Numbered from the stretch's first letter, positions 44,688 to 54,332 are shown. The stretch is 64,000 nt of DNA from Pseudomonas syringae KCTC 12500 (GCF_000507185.2 NZ_AYTM02000002.1:2441501-2505500); one strand, 5' to 3'. Translations and numbers: made by a program. The notes: generated by a model from the sequence alone, not told the origin.

Positions 44688-45853
44688 GAGGCTTTACTCG
44701 TCTGTTCGGTGAGGTTGTCCACAAGGCTGACGTCAAACCGGCGGATGTCGAACGGGCTGATCGAGGTGCTGGTCGTGCCGGTGCTGATCAGTTCGGCCAT
44801 CACGTCGCCCACGCCCGGACCGAGCTGGAAGCCGTGGCCGCAGAAGCCGAACGCATAGAACAGGCCGTCGATCTTGCCGCTGCGGCCCATCACCGGCAGC
44901 GAGTCCGGCGTGTAGCCTTCGATGCCGCTCCACACGCGGATGATGTTCAGGTTGCCGACACCGGGCAACAGGCGACGCATCTGCTGTACCTGATTGACGA
45001 TGCTGCGCGGCTCGACATAGGCGCGGCGGTTGATCATGTCCGGCTTGCTGCGAAAACCCCCGCCGATGATGATGTTGCCGCGGGCGATCTGCCGGAAGTA
45101 GATCACTTCGTGAGGGATTTTGGTGAACACGCCGATCACTGTCGGCAGTGCATACGGGACCGGCTCGGTGACGGCCATCTGCGGACCATGGGTGTCCAGC
45201 GGTACGGACTCGCCAAACTGCGTGGAGAGTTTCTGTCCCCAGGCGCCAGCGGTGATCAGCAACTGATCGGCGCTGAAAATGCGCCCGTCAGTGGTGGTGA
45301 CTTCGAATTCGTTACCGACCTTTTCCACATGGGCCACTTCGGTACGCTCTTCGATCCGCGCCCCGACCCGAATCGCTGCGCGGGCGAAAGCCGGTGCCGC
45401 CAGACGCGGGTTGGCGTGGCCGTCGTGCGGCGCATAAGACCCGCCCTTCACGTCGGGGCCAAGAAACGGAAAGCGCTCGTGCAGCGCTTTCCCGCTGTAG
45501 ATTTTCAGGTCCAGCTCACGGGCTTCCGGGGCCGCTGCGTAGGCTTCCAGCTCGGCGATTTCGTCCTCGCGATAGCAGACGCGCATGTGGCCGCTGGGCA
45601 GAAATTCCAGGTCTTCACCGATCAGCTCCGGCAGCCGCTGCCAAAGGGCTCTGGAGCGGTTGGCGAGTTCCAGCTGACCGAGATGCCGGCCCTGACGTCG
45701 CACGTTGCCGAAGTTCACGCCGCTGGCGTACTGACCGATCACGTCGCGCTCCAGCAGCGTCACTGACTTGCCGCGCTGGCGCAGAAAGAACGCTGATGCC
45801 GAGCCCATGAAGCCGCCGCCAACAATCAGTACGTCCACCTTTGCTTGCTTCAT
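44684..45853 (-). CDS. FAD-dependent oxidoreductase, beta subunit of opine-oxidase-like complex
   Basis: A 389-residue DAO-family flavoprotein. VLIVGGGFMGSASAFFLRQRG is the ADP-binding fold at the N-terminus. It also has the substrate/FAD motifs GQYASGVNFGNVRRQGRH and a C-terminal block, GIEGYTPDSLPVMGRSG and AFGFCGHGFQLGPGVGD. It is the size of HcnC/OoxB-type subunits. It removes hydride from the C-N bond of amino-acid-like substrates. It overlaps its partner alpha subunit gene upstream by four bases and the deacylase gene downstream. Likely membrane-associated, passing electrons through the partner FAD and iron-sulfur sites. Confidence 0.85.
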   Translation of the reverse strand: MKQAKVDVLIVGGGFMGSASAFFLRQRGKSVTLLERDVIGQYASGVNFGNVRRQGRHLGQLELANRSRALWQRLPELIGEDLEFLPSGHMRVCYREDEIAELEAYAAAPEARELDLKIYSGKALHERFPFLGPDVKGGSYAPHDGHANPRLAAPAFARAAIRVGARIEERTEVAHVEKVGNEFEVTTTDGRIFSADQLLITAGAWGQKLSTQFGESVPLDTHGPQMAVTEPVPYALPTVIGVFTKIPHEVIYFRQIARGNIIIGGGFRSKPDMINRRAYVEPRSIVNQVQQMRRLLPGVGNLNIIRVWSGIEGYTPDSLPVMGRSGKIDGLFYAFGFCGHGFQLGPGVGDVMAELISTGTTSTSISPFDIRRFDVSLVDNLTEQTSKAS

Positions 45854-47259
45854 GACATCACCTCGTCGATCAGCATCGACAACGGTTTGACCGGTGCCTG
45901 ACCGCGCTGACGACCGACCTGTTCGACCGGCACGCCGGCTTCGGCTGCGATCACCTCGGCCCCGGCCTGCGAGCAGTAACGGCCCTGGCAGCGGCCCATG
46001 CCGACGCGACTGAAAGCCTTGGCGCGGTTGACTTCGCAGGCGCCCTTTTCTCGTACGACGCCGCGCAATTCGCCTGCGCTGATCATCTCGCAGCGGCAGA
46101 CAATGGCGTCATCGGGCAAGGCAGCCGCCTGGGCCGCAGGCCACGGAAACGCTTCGGCCAGCCCGACCCGAAAGCGATCCATCGCCACCAGACTCTTGCG
46201 CACTTCTGCCTGACGCGAGTTATCCACAGGTCGACCGAGGTCTTCCAGCAGCGCCATCGCCACCAGTCGACCGGCCTGTTCCGCCGCATCGGCGCCACGA
46301 ATCTTCGCGCCGTCACCTGCGGCGTAAAAACCTTTGACCGAGGTACGTCCCTCTTCATCGACTGCCAGCACCCATTGCCCGGACGCTTCGTCGAAACGTA
46401 ACTGGCAGCCGGCCAGATCAGCCAGCTGGGTTTCCGGACGCAGGTGATAACCCAGCGCCAGGGCATCGCAATCGACGTTCAGCGCGGTGCCATTGGCCAG
46501 CTTCACACGCACGCCGGTCACGCCGTCCTGTTCGCTGCCGATGATTTCCTCGGGCTGCACGCCCAGATGCACCGGCACCCCGGCGCTGTACAGTTGGCCC
46601 AGCAGTTTCATGCCGTTGAACAGCAGACCGGGACGCGCCAGCAATTTGGGCATTGCGCTGACGCGTTTGCCGAACGGTGAGGTGTCCAGCACTGCGGCGA
46701 CATCGGCACCGGCTTTGACGTATTGGCTGGCGACCAGGTACAGCAGCGGGCCGCTGCCCATGAACACCACGCGACTGCCAATCGAGACCGATTGCGACTT
46801 GAGCGCAATTTGCGAGCCGCCGAGGCTGTAGGTGCCTGCCAGTTGCCAGCCCTTGATCGGCATCAGACGGTCGGTGGCCCCGGCACACAGGATCAGCGCG
46901 TCGTATTCGACCACGGTGTGTACGCCCTGACTGGCACAGCACAGCTCGCCGTGGGTCAGGTTCCAGGCCAGGGTGTCGGGGCGGTAATCGATCTGCGGGC
47001 GCAAGCGATCGAAGCTTTCATGCAGGTCACGCGCTTTGGCCGCTTCGGTGCCATACAGCGCCGAATAATCGCGCTTGAAGCCTTCTGGCTGACGGCGATA
47101 GATCTGCCCGCCGTCACGCCGGTTTTCGTCGATCAGGATCGGTTTGATGCCCGCAGCCAGCAAGGTTTCGGCGCAGCGGGTGCCTGCCGGGCCGGCGCCG
47201 ATGATGACCACTCTCGGGCTGCCAGGGTTGCGAACGTCTAACCGTGAAGAAGTGGCCAT
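45850..47259 (-). CDS. FAD/NAD-binding alpha subunit with [2Fe-2S] domain (OoxA/HcnB-like)
   Basis: A 469-residue flavoprotein. The N-terminal Rossmann fold is VVIIGAGPAGTRCAETLLAAG, with a second dinucleotide region near VSIGSRVVFMGSGPLLYLVA. The C-terminal BFD-like [2Fe-2S] segment has cysteines in IVCRCEMI and GMGRCQGRYCSQAG. The layout and length match HcnB and opine/octopine oxidase alpha subunits. With the small FeS protein and the beta FAD subunit it makes a heterotrimeric dehydrogenase. It overlaps the start region of the FeS gene by 22 bases on one side and the beta subunit gene by four on the other. Confidence 0.86.
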   Translation of the reverse strand: MATSSRLDVRNPGSPRVVIIGAGPAGTRCAETLLAAGIKPILIDENRRDGGQIYRRQPEGFKRDYSALYGTEAAKARDLHESFDRLRPQIDYRPDTLAWNLTHGELCCASQGVHTVVEYDALILCAGATDRLMPIKGWQLAGTYSLGGSQIALKSQSVSIGSRVVFMGSGPLLYLVASQYVKAGADVAAVLDTSPFGKRVSAMPKLLARPGLLFNGMKLLGQLYSAGVPVHLGVQPEEIIGSEQDGVTGVRVKLANGTALNVDCDALALGYHLRPETQLADLAGCQLRFDEASGQWVLAVDEEGRTSVKGFYAAGDGAKIRGADAAEQAGRLVAMALLEDLGRPVDNSRQAEVRKSLVAMDRFRVGLAEAFPWPAAQAAALPDDAIVCRCEMISAGELRGVVREKGACEVNRAKAFSRVGMGRCQGRYCSQAGAEVIAAEAGVPVEQVGRQRGQAPVKPLSMLIDEVMS

Positions 47260-47549
47260 TTCGCCTCCGGTTGGGTGGTGACGATGTCGAGTCCGTCGCG
47301 GACTTCGTTGGAGCAGGCGCGCAGCCGCTCACCGCTGCGGGTCCAGACCCAGCAATCCTGGCAGGCACCCATCAGACAGAAACCTGCACGGCGTCCCGGG
47401 TCGAACTCGGACTGGCGTAACGTGGCCTTGCGGGTCAGCAACGCCACCATCAGCGTATCGCCCTGTAATGCCTCGATAGGCGCGCCATCGACCATCAGGC
47501 TCACGACCGGGCGATCACGCTCGCCCAGCCTCACAAAACGGCCATTCAT
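47238..47549 (-). CDS. Small [2Fe-2S] protein, gamma subunit (HcnA/OoxX-like)
   Basis: A 103-residue iron-sulfur protein. It has a ferredoxin-like cysteine cluster in GFCLMGACQDCWVWTRSGERLRACS (C-x4-C-x2-C and a fourth cysteine), as in the HcnA and OoxA-linked small subunits. It is translationally linked: it overlaps the ABC ATPase gene by four bases (ATGA) upstream and its own stop overlaps the alpha subunit gene. It likely carries electrons between the two flavins and the quinone pool. Confidence 0.85.
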   Translation of the reverse strand: MNGRFVRLGERDRPVVSLMVDGAPIEALQGDTLMVALLTRKATLRQSEFDPGRRAGFCLMGACQDCWVWTRSGERLRACSNEVRDGLDIVTTQPEAKWPLLHG

Positions 47550-49396
47550 GCGTAAGCTCCGACGATTTCAGGATTCAGATTTTCTTGCACGGCCTGCAGC
47601 TCGTCGCTGTCGCGGTGGCAAAGGATTTCGCTGCCACCTGCGATCACGCGGCGGCCCGGCGCGGTCTTGTTGCACAGGCCTTCGATTCGGGCCGGGCAGC
47701 GATTGAGGAAGGTGCACAGCTCCGGATTGTTGGCCGGTGCGCTGATGGGCGGCAGGTTGCCGCTGGTTACACCGCAGGTTTCCAGCCAGCCCTGACGCAG
47801 TTCCGGCACCGAATGCACCAGTAGATCGGTGTAGGGGTGGAACGGCATTCGGCCGAAGGCTTCGCGGCTGCCCTCTTCGACCTTGTGGCCGCTGTACATC
47901 ACCACGATGTCGTCGCACAGCGCGCGAACGGTGGAGATGTCGTGGCTGATGAACAGGTAGGAAACCCCCAGCTTGCGGCGCAGTTCGCCGAGCAGTTCAA
48001 GGATGCAGGCACCCACCACCGTATCCAGTGCCGAGGTCACTTCATCACAGAGAATCAGGTCCGGCTTGGCCGCCAGCGCGCGAGCCAGGTTGACGCGTTG
48101 TTTCTGCCCGCCCGAGAGTTCGTTGGGACGCCGCTCGGCCAGCTCGCGGGGCAGGCGCACCAGGTCCATCAGTTCATCGATGCGCTCGCGCAGGGCCCTG
48201 CCCTTCAGGCCGAAATACATCTTCAGCGGGCGCGCCAGAATTGCGCTGATACTGTGCATCGGGTTGAGTGCGGTGTCGGCGTTCTGGAACACCATCTGGA
48301 TGCGCCGGAACTGTTCTTCGGTACGACCCGCCAGGGTGCCGGACAACTCGGCACCGTCGAACGTCAGGCTGCCATGCGCCGGGTCCAGAAGACCGGCGAC
48401 CACACGGGCCAGCGTCGATTTGCCCGAGCCTGACTCGCCGATCACGCCGATGGCCTGACCACGGCGGATGGTCAGGTCGATGTCTTCCAGCACGCGAATC
48501 ATCGGCATGCCCTGCAGGTTCTTTTTGCCGTAGCCCGCCGTCAGGCCCGTGATGGTCAACAGCGTGCTGTCCTTGACCACTTCGCTGGCCGGGCTCAGCA
48601 CTTTATCCGGACGCGCCGCCGCCAGCAGGCTGCGGCTGTAGGCGTCCACGGGTCCCTTGAGCAGCGCGGCGGTGCTGCTGGTTTCGATGATCTGCCCACC
48701 GTTGAGCACCACGATCTGATCGGCCATCTGCGCCACCACCGCAAGGTCGTGGGAGACATAAACCGCAGTGGCACCCCGGTCACGGACTACCCGCTTGAAC
48801 GCGCGCAGCACGTCGATCTGCGTGGTGACGTCCAGTGCGGTGGTCGGCTCGTCGAGGATCACCAGCAACGGATCACTGATCAGCGCCATGGCCGCCATGA
48901 CGCGCTGCAACTGACCGCCCGAGACCTGATGCGGATAACGTCGACCGATGCTTTCCGGATTGGGCAGGGCCAGATCGCGGAACAGCTCGACCGCCTTGGC
49001 TTCCAGTTCCGCGCGGCTGCCCAGGCCGTGAATCAACGCACCTTCGATCACCTGATCGATCAGCTTTTTCGCCGGGTTGAAGGCCGCTGCGGCGCTTTGC
49101 GCAATGTAGGAAACGCGATTGCCACGCAGGCCCTGCAATTGGCTTTCGGGCAGGCTGAGCATGTCGTGCTCGCCCACTTGAACCACCCCGCCGGCCAGCT
49201 TGCAACCGCGTCGGGCGTAACCCAGCAGGGCTAGCGCGATCGTGGTCTTGCCGGAGCCCGACTCGCCGATCAGTGCCAGCACTTCACCTTTTTCCAGCGC
49301 AAAGCTGACGCCTTTGACAATCTCCAGCTCGCCATGGTCGCCATGGTCGCCATCGGCAACTACGCGCAGGTCTTGCACACGAATCAACTGGCTCAT
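47546..49396 (-). CDS. Fused ABC transporter ATP-binding protein (peptide/opine type)
   Basis: A 616-residue two-domain ATPase. Domain 1: Walker A GESGSGKTT, signature SGGQLQRV, Walker B LVILDEPT. Domain 2: [20 protein letters not shown], and LILCDEVTSALD. A C-terminal oligopeptide-type tail has CTFLNRCPAR. ATG 49396 is preferred over 49423 because GGGAGGG lies 8 bases before it. A nine-base unit is repeated twice near its start (49331-49348), giving DGDHGDHG in the protein. It powers the two permeases encoded just upstream. Confidence 0.92.
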   Translation of the reverse strand: MSQLIRVQDLRVVADGDHGDHGELEIVKGVSFALEKGEVLALIGESGSGKTTIALALLGYARRGCKLAGGVVQVGEHDMLSLPESQLQGLRGNRVSYIAQSAAAAFNPAKKLIDQVIEGALIHGLGSRAELEAKAVELFRDLALPNPESIGRRYPHQVSGGQLQRVMAAMALISDPLLVILDEPTTALDVTTQIDVLRAFKRVVRDRGATAVYVSHDLAVVAQMADQIVVLNGGQIIETSSTAALLKGPVDAYSRSLLAAARPDKVLSPASEVVKDSTLLTITGLTAGYGKKNLQGMPMIRVLEDIDLTIRRGQAIGVIGESGSGKSTLARVVAGLLDPAHGSLTFDGAELSGTLAGRTEEQFRRIQMVFQNADTALNPMHSISAILARPLKMYFGLKGRALRERIDELMDLVRLPRELAERRPNELSGGQKQRVNLARALAAKPDLILCDEVTSALDTVVGACILELLGELRRKLGVSYLFISHDISTVRALCDDIVVMYSGHKVEEGSREAFGRMPFHPYTDLLVHSVPELRQGWLETCGVTSGNLPPISAPANNPELCTFLNRCPARIEGLCNKTAPGRRVIAGGSEILCHRDSDELQAVQENLNPEIVGAYA

Positions 49397-49397
49397 C

Positions 49398-50276
49398 TCA
49401 ATGCCCTCCCGAACGACGACCACGCCGCGAGGCCAGCCGGTCGATGAGCAGGTTCACGCCGATGGTCAGAGTGCCGATGGCCAGTGCCGGGATCACGATG
49501 GCCGGCGCGCCCTGGCTGAGGCCACCGATGTTCTCGCGGACCAGCGAGCCAAGGTCGGCGTCAGGCGGCTGTACACCGAGCCCCAGAAAGCTCATGCCGC
49601 TGAGCAGCAAGACGATGAAGCCGAAGCGCAGGCCCAGGTCGGTCATGACCGGGTTGAGCATGTTCGGCAGGATTTCCCGGCAGGCAATGTAGATACGGCC
49701 CTCGCCGCGTGTGCGTGCCACTTGCACGTATTCCAGCGCCTCGATATTCACCGCCATGCTGCGCGCGATCCGAAACGCGCCTGGTGTGTAGCTCAGCACC
49801 GCCGTGCAGATCAGCAGCACCTCGGACGAGCCGAATGCCGACACCATGATCAGCGCCAGCATTTTGCTGGGGATCGAGATGAACGCGTCCATCAGGCGGC
49901 TGATGATTTCGTCCAGCCATTTTGGCGCGACCACCGACAGCAGCGCGCACAGCGTCCCGATGCCGCTGGCCAGTACGGCAGAAATCAATGCCAGGCCGAC
50001 GGTGAAGCGCGCGCCGACCAATACGCGGCTGAGCATGTCGCGACCCAGGTAGTCAGTACCGAATGGATAGGCTGCGCTCATGTTTTCGAACATGTTGTCG
50101 GAGACCACTTCGCCCACCGGATGCGGTGCGAGCCAGGGGCCGAACAGGGCGACCATCAACCAGATGAAGCACACCGTTGCGCCCAGCAGGCCAAGCCATG
50201 AGGTCGGACGGGACACCTTTTTGCGAAGCACCGGTTGCGGCGCCGCAGGCGTCGATTTCGCAATGAATTGAGTCAT
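49398..50276 (-). CDS. ABC transporter permease (DppC-like)
   Basis: A 292-residue permease of the oligopeptide DppC type: an N-terminal helix (WLGLLGATVCFIWLMVALFGP) with a periplasmic loop containing PFGTDYLGRDMLSRVLVGAR, then five helices and the EAA-like loop QVARTRGEGRIYIACREILPNML. ATG 50276 overlaps the stop of the upstream permease gene (ATGA). It forms the transmembrane channel with that permease for the cargo of the Tat-exported binding protein. Confidence 0.92.
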   Translation of the reverse strand: MTQFIAKSTPAAPQPVLRKKVSRPTSWLGLLGATVCFIWLMVALFGPWLAPHPVGEVVSDNMFENMSAAYPFGTDYLGRDMLSRVLVGARFTVGLALISAVLASGIGTLCALLSVVAPKWLDEIISRLMDAFISIPSKMLALIMVSAFGSSEVLLICTAVLSYTPGAFRIARSMAVNIEALEYVQVARTRGEGRIYIACREILPNMLNPVMTDLGLRFGFIVLLLSGMSFLGLGVQPPDADLGSLVRENIGGLSQGAPAIVIPALAIGTLTIGVNLLIDRLASRRGRRSGGH

Positions 50277-51229
50277 TGGTTTCTCAGCCTCGGATTGGAA
50301 AGAATTGCACACAGGTCGGCCATCAGCACCAACCCAAGGTAAGCGGAGCAGAACAGCATCGTGCAGCCCTGCACCAGGGCCATGTCACGGTTGGTCACGG
50401 CATCGACCATCAGGCTGGCGATGCCGGGATAGTTGAAGATGGTCTCGACGATGACGACGCCGCCGAGCAGGTACGACAGGCTCAGTGCGACGGCGTTGAC
50501 GATCGGTCCGATGGCGTTCGGCAAGGCATGGCGCAATACGATACGCACCGGGCTGACGCCCTTGAGGCGCGCCATTTCCACATACGCGCTGTCCAGCTGG
50601 TCAATGACCGCAGCGCGAGTCATGCGCGCCATCTGCGCCACGATCACGCAGCACAGGGTCATCACCGGCAACGCGTAGGTGCGCATGAACTGCCAAGGCG
50701 AGCTGACATCGGCGCCGTAGGACAGCGCGGACAGCCAACCCAGATTGACGGCGAAAATCAGCACCGCCAGCGTTGCCACCAGAAACTCGGGCACGGCGAC
50801 CAGTGACAGGGTGATGAAATTCAGCGCGCTATCCAGGCGACTGCCGCGGTACATCGCTGCGCCAATCCCCAGCGCCAGCGCTACCGGCACCGATACCAGC
50901 GCGGTGGTGGCCGACAGCATCAGCGTTTTCGGGAAGCGTCCGGCAATCAGCTCGGAGACCGGCATCGCGTTGGAGACCGATTCGCCGAGGTTGCCGCTGA
51001 GCAGGTTGGTCAACCAATGCAGATAACGCACTACACCGGGTTGATCCAGGCCCAGCTTGATACGCAACGCCGCGACCTGTTCAGGCGTCGCGAATTGCCC
51101 AAGGGCCTGCTGCGCTGCGTCTCCAGGCAACACCGCGGTAATGGCGAAGACCACGATGGAAACGATCAACAACGTCACGATCGCCGCGCCGAAGCGCTGC
51201 ACGATCAACCAGAGTGTGTTGCTATTCAT
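50273..51229 (-). CDS. ABC transporter permease (DppB-like)
   Basis: A 318-residue permease of the oligopeptide DppB type: an N-terminal helix (LIVQRFGAAIVTLLIVSIVVFAITAVLPGD), then the typical AARRLGLDQPG-like segment (ALRIKLGLDQPGVVRYLHWL) and the EAA-like loop EMARLKGVSPVRIVLRHALPNAIGPIV before the last helices. It is 31 bases after the binding-protein gene and overlaps the second permease. Confidence 0.93.
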   Translation of the reverse strand: MNSNTLWLIVQRFGAAIVTLLIVSIVVFAITAVLPGDAAQQALGQFATPEQVAALRIKLGLDQPGVVRYLHWLTNLLSGNLGESVSNAMPVSELIAGRFPKTLMLSATTALVSVPVALALGIGAAMYRGSRLDSALNFITLSLVAVPEFLVATLAVLIFAVNLGWLSALSYGADVSSPWQFMRTYALPVMTLCCVIVAQMARMTRAAVIDQLDSAYVEMARLKGVSPVRIVLRHALPNAIGPIVNAVALSLSYLLGGVVIVETIFNYPGIASLMVDAVTNRDMALVQGCTMLFCSAYLGLVLMADLCAILSNPRLRNQ

Positions 51230-51260
51230 CTGCGTCCTCCTGCTCGGTTCAGCGTTTCAT

Positions 51261-52898
51261 TTACGCGTCCAGCCACACCTGCTCGCTGAACATGTAACCC
51301 ATGAAGCCGCCCAGCGGGTTGCTGGAATAGCCCTGGATACGCTTGTCCACACCGTCGATGTTGCTGATGAACACGGGGATGCCGATGCCGCAGTTCTGGC
51401 TGACCAGCGTCTGCATGTCGCCATACAGTTTGCCGCGCTTGGCGTCGTCGGTTTCGCCACGGGCCAGCACCAGCAACTGATCGAACTGGTCGTTTTTCCA
51501 GCCGGATTCGTTCCACGGCGCTGTGGACTGGAAGAATTGCGAGAAGATCACGTCGGCGTTCGGGCGCGGGTTGATGTTGCCGAAGCTCAGCGGATGCTTC
51601 ATCCAGTGGTTGGACCAGTAGCCGTCGCTTGGCAGACGGTTGACGTTGAGGGTCAGACCGGCCTGCTTGGCGGACTGTTGCAGCAGCACGGCAATGTCCA
51701 CCGAACCGGTCGCAGCAGGCGACGCCGCCACGGCCATGGTGATACTTTCCATGCCGGCTTTCTTGAGCAGGAATTTGGCTTTTTCCGGGTCGTAGGCGCG
51801 CTGTGGCAGGTCGGCGTTGAAGTAGCGCGAGCCTGGCGAGATCGGGTGGTCGTTACCGACGCGGGCATAGCCACGGAACACCGCTGATTTGACCTGCTCA
51901 CGGTCCAGCAGGTACTTCATGGCCTCGGTGAATTCCGGACTCTTGCCGGGCATCTGGTCCTGACGAATGATCAGGTCGGTATAGTTGCCGGACGGGGCAT
52001 CGACCACCCGGTGTTTGGCGCTGGCGGCAATGCGTGTGGTCGAGCGCGGATTGACCTCGTTGATCATGTGTACGTCGCCGGAGAGCAGCGCGTTGACCCG
52101 CGATGGCTCGTCGGCGATGGCGATGAATTCGATCTCGTCCAGGTACGGCAGGCCCGGCTTCCAGTAGTTGGGGTTGCGCGCACTGACCGAGCGCACGCCA
52201 GGGTTGAATTCCTTGACGGTGAACGGCCCGGTGCCGATGCCTTTGCTGAAGTCGGTGGTGCCTTCAGGCACGATCAGCAGGTGCGAGACCGCGAGGATCG
52301 ACGGCAGCTCGGCGTTTGGCGAGCTGAGGGTGATCTGCACTTCCAGCGGGCCGGTGGCCTTGATCTCGGAAAACTGCGCCATCAGTGGCATGACTTTCGA
52401 ACCGGTGGCCGGATCCTTGTGGCGCGACAGGGAGAACACCACGTCACCAGCGGTCAGCGCCTTGCCATTGTGGAAGGTCACGCCCTGGCGCAGGGTCACG
52501 GTCCAGACCGTCGCGTTGTCGCTTTCGATCTTCTCGGCCAGCTCCATGTGCGGCACCAGATGGCTGTCGAAACGCGTCAGGCCGTTGTAGAACATGAAAT
52601 GACGCACGTAGTCGGTGGACAGCGCGCCTTTGGCCGGGTCCAGCGTATCGGCGGTAGAACTGGACATGCCGGCAACCCGAATGCGGCCGCCCGGTTTGCC
52701 TTTGACAGGGGCATCCGCGTCGTCGGCAAAGACCTTGCCGGCCGCGCCGAACAGGCTGGTGGAGCCCGCCGCAACTACGCCTGCAACACCCAGCATGCGC
52801 AACGCATCGCGCCGTGACAGGCCACGATTGAGACCTTCGAAAACCCGCAGGCTGTCTTGGCCTGTGATCAACGCGGAGTCGGTTTTTTTATCAGCCAT
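51261..52898 (-). CDS. Peptide-type extracellular solute-binding protein, Tat-exported
   Basis: A 545-residue family-5 solute-binding protein. The N-terminus carries a twin-arginine signal, SRRDALRMLGVAGVVAAGST, so it is probably folded before export. The mature body has GLTRFDSHLVPHMELAEKIE, VWTVTLRQGVTFHNGKALTAGDVVFS and SKGIGTGPFTVKEF, standard for peptide/opine binding proteins. It feeds the adjacent permeases and ATPase. Tat export is unusual among peptide-binding proteins and suggests a cofactor or fast folding requirement. Confidence 0.9.
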   Translation of the reverse strand: MADKKTDSALITGQDSLRVFEGLNRGLSRRDALRMLGVAGVVAAGSTSLFGAAGKVFADDADAPVKGKPGGRIRVAGMSSSTADTLDPAKGALSTDYVRHFMFYNGLTRFDSHLVPHMELAEKIESDNATVWTVTLRQGVTFHNGKALTAGDVVFSLSRHKDPATGSKVMPLMAQFSEIKATGPLEVQITLSSPNAELPSILAVSHLLIVPEGTTDFSKGIGTGPFTVKEFNPGVRSVSARNPNYWKPGLPYLDEIEFIAIADEPSRVNALLSGDVHMINEVNPRSTTRIAASAKHRVVDAPSGNYTDLIIRQDQMPGKSPEFTEAMKYLLDREQVKSAVFRGYARVGNDHPISPGSRYFNADLPQRAYDPEKAKFLLKKAGMESITMAVAASPAATGSVDIAVLLQQSAKQAGLTLNVNRLPSDGYWSNHWMKHPLSFGNINPRPNADVIFSQFFQSTAPWNESGWKNDQFDQLLVLARGETDDAKRGKLYGDMQTLVSQNCGIGIPVFISNIDGVDKRIQGYSSNPLGGFMGYMFSEQVWLDA

Positions 52899-52991
52899 AT
52901 CAGTTCTACCTGTCGAAAAGGGGAAATTCCGAATTGCTCACGGTTGGCCGGAGCGTCCTTCAAGCACACACGATGACGGTCAGACGAACAC

Positions 52992-54266
52992 TCAGTGGCG
53001 GCTGTCCTGATAGCGGTAATATGCGCCTACCAGCGGCAGAAACCATGGTTTGCCGAAGTGGCCGGGAATGGCTGGCCAGCTCAGGTCTTTCCAGGGATTG
53101 GCCTGTGCCTTGCCTTCCATGACTTCGGCCATCATCCGCCCCATGTGCACCGACATTTGCACACCGTGACCGCTGTAACCCATCGAATAGAAGACCCCGC
53201 TGTGTTCGCCTGCACGCGGCAAACGGTCGGAGGTCATGTCCACCAGCCCGCCCCAGCAGTAGTCGACCTTGACGTGTGCCAGTTGCGGAAACATCTGCAT
53301 CATGGCCGCCTGCAACACCTTGCCGCTTTTGGCGTCTGAGCTGCTGTTGGACATGGCGAAGCGTGCGCGTCCGCCGAACAGCAGGCGGTTGTCCGGCGTG
53401 AGGCGGAAATAGTTGCCGATCAAACGGCTGGTCACGTAAGCGCGCTGGTGAGGGAACAGTTGGTCGATCAGCGCTTGCGGCAATACTTCAGTGACGATGA
53501 CGAAGCTGCCGACCGGCACGATGCGCCGGCGATACCAGCCCAGTCCGCCATGCTGGCAGGCACCGGTCGCCAACATCAGCTGGCCGGCCTGGATCGAGCC
53601 TTTCGAGGTGTTGACCACAAAGCCGCCACGGTTGGCTTTCCAGTCTTTTACCGTCGCGTTCTGATACACCCTTGCGCCATGGCGCACGGCCGCATCGGCG
53701 AGACCCAGACCGAAACGTCCGACATGCATCTGTATGCCGTTGCGCTGCAGCAGGCCACCGTGAAACTCGTTCGAATCGATTTCGGCGCGCACGTCCTGAG
53801 CCGATAGCAGCTCGACGTCAGCATCGACTTCGCGGCGGATCAGCTCGCAGGTGCGCGCCAGTCCTTCGTAATGCCCTGGCTTGGCCGCCAGCTTGAGCTT
53901 GCCGTTACGCTTGACGTCGCAGGCGATGTTTTCCTCCTCGATTACGGTCACGACGCTCTGCACCGCGCTTTCATAAGCCTTGTAATACTCGCGTGCCTGA
54001 TCGGCACCCAGGGTTGCGCTCAACGACGCGTAGTCCTGGGCCACGCCGGTATTGCACTGTCCGCCATTGCGGCCCGACGCTTCGCCGATTACCCGGCCTG
54101 CTTCCAGAACCACCACGCTGGCACCTTTCAAGGCCAATGCACGCGCCGCAGCAAGGCCGGTGAAACCGCCACCGACCACCACCACGTCAGCCTGCCCCTC
54201 CACTGCGCCGTCCTGCGCGCCGGTAAAGTCTGGAGCCGTATCGAGCCAGTAAGACTCACTGCGCAT
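52992..54266 (-). CDS. FAD-dependent oxidoreductase (gamma-glutamylputrescine oxidase/PuuB-like)
   Basis: A 424-residue DAO-family flavoprotein. VVVVGGGFTGLAAARALALKG is the FAD-binding fold, followed by GEASGRNGGQCNTG and the C-terminal WGGLVDMTSDRLPRAG and YSMGYSGHGVQMSVHMG. It resembles PuuB and related amine oxidases that act on gamma-glutamylated or N-substituted amines. I use ATG 54266, preceded by AAGGGG with ideal spacing; ATG 54287 is also possible and has its own ribosome binding site. It sits between the HAD and binding-protein genes of the operon. Confidence 0.85.
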   Translation of the reverse strand: MRSESYWLDTAPDFTGAQDGAVEGQADVVVVGGGFTGLAAARALALKGASVVVLEAGRVIGEASGRNGGQCNTGVAQDYASLSATLGADQAREYYKAYESAVQSVVTVIEEENIACDVKRNGKLKLAAKPGHYEGLARTCELIRREVDADVELLSAQDVRAEIDSNEFHGGLLQRNGIQMHVGRFGLGLADAAVRHGARVYQNATVKDWKANRGGFVVNTSKGSIQAGQLMLATGACQHGGLGWYRRRIVPVGSFVIVTEVLPQALIDQLFPHQRAYVTSRLIGNYFRLTPDNRLLFGGRARFAMSNSSSDAKSGKVLQAAMMQMFPQLAHVKVDYCWGGLVDMTSDRLPRAGEHSGVFYSMGYSGHGVQMSVHMGRMMAEVMEGKAQANPWKDLSWPAIPGHFGKPWFLPLVGAYYRYQDSRH

Positions 54267-54332
54267 ATCGTTCCCCTTGTCACTCATCGAAGAGCACCTT
54301 GAAAAATGCCGGTTTTGCGCGGGTTGCCCAGC

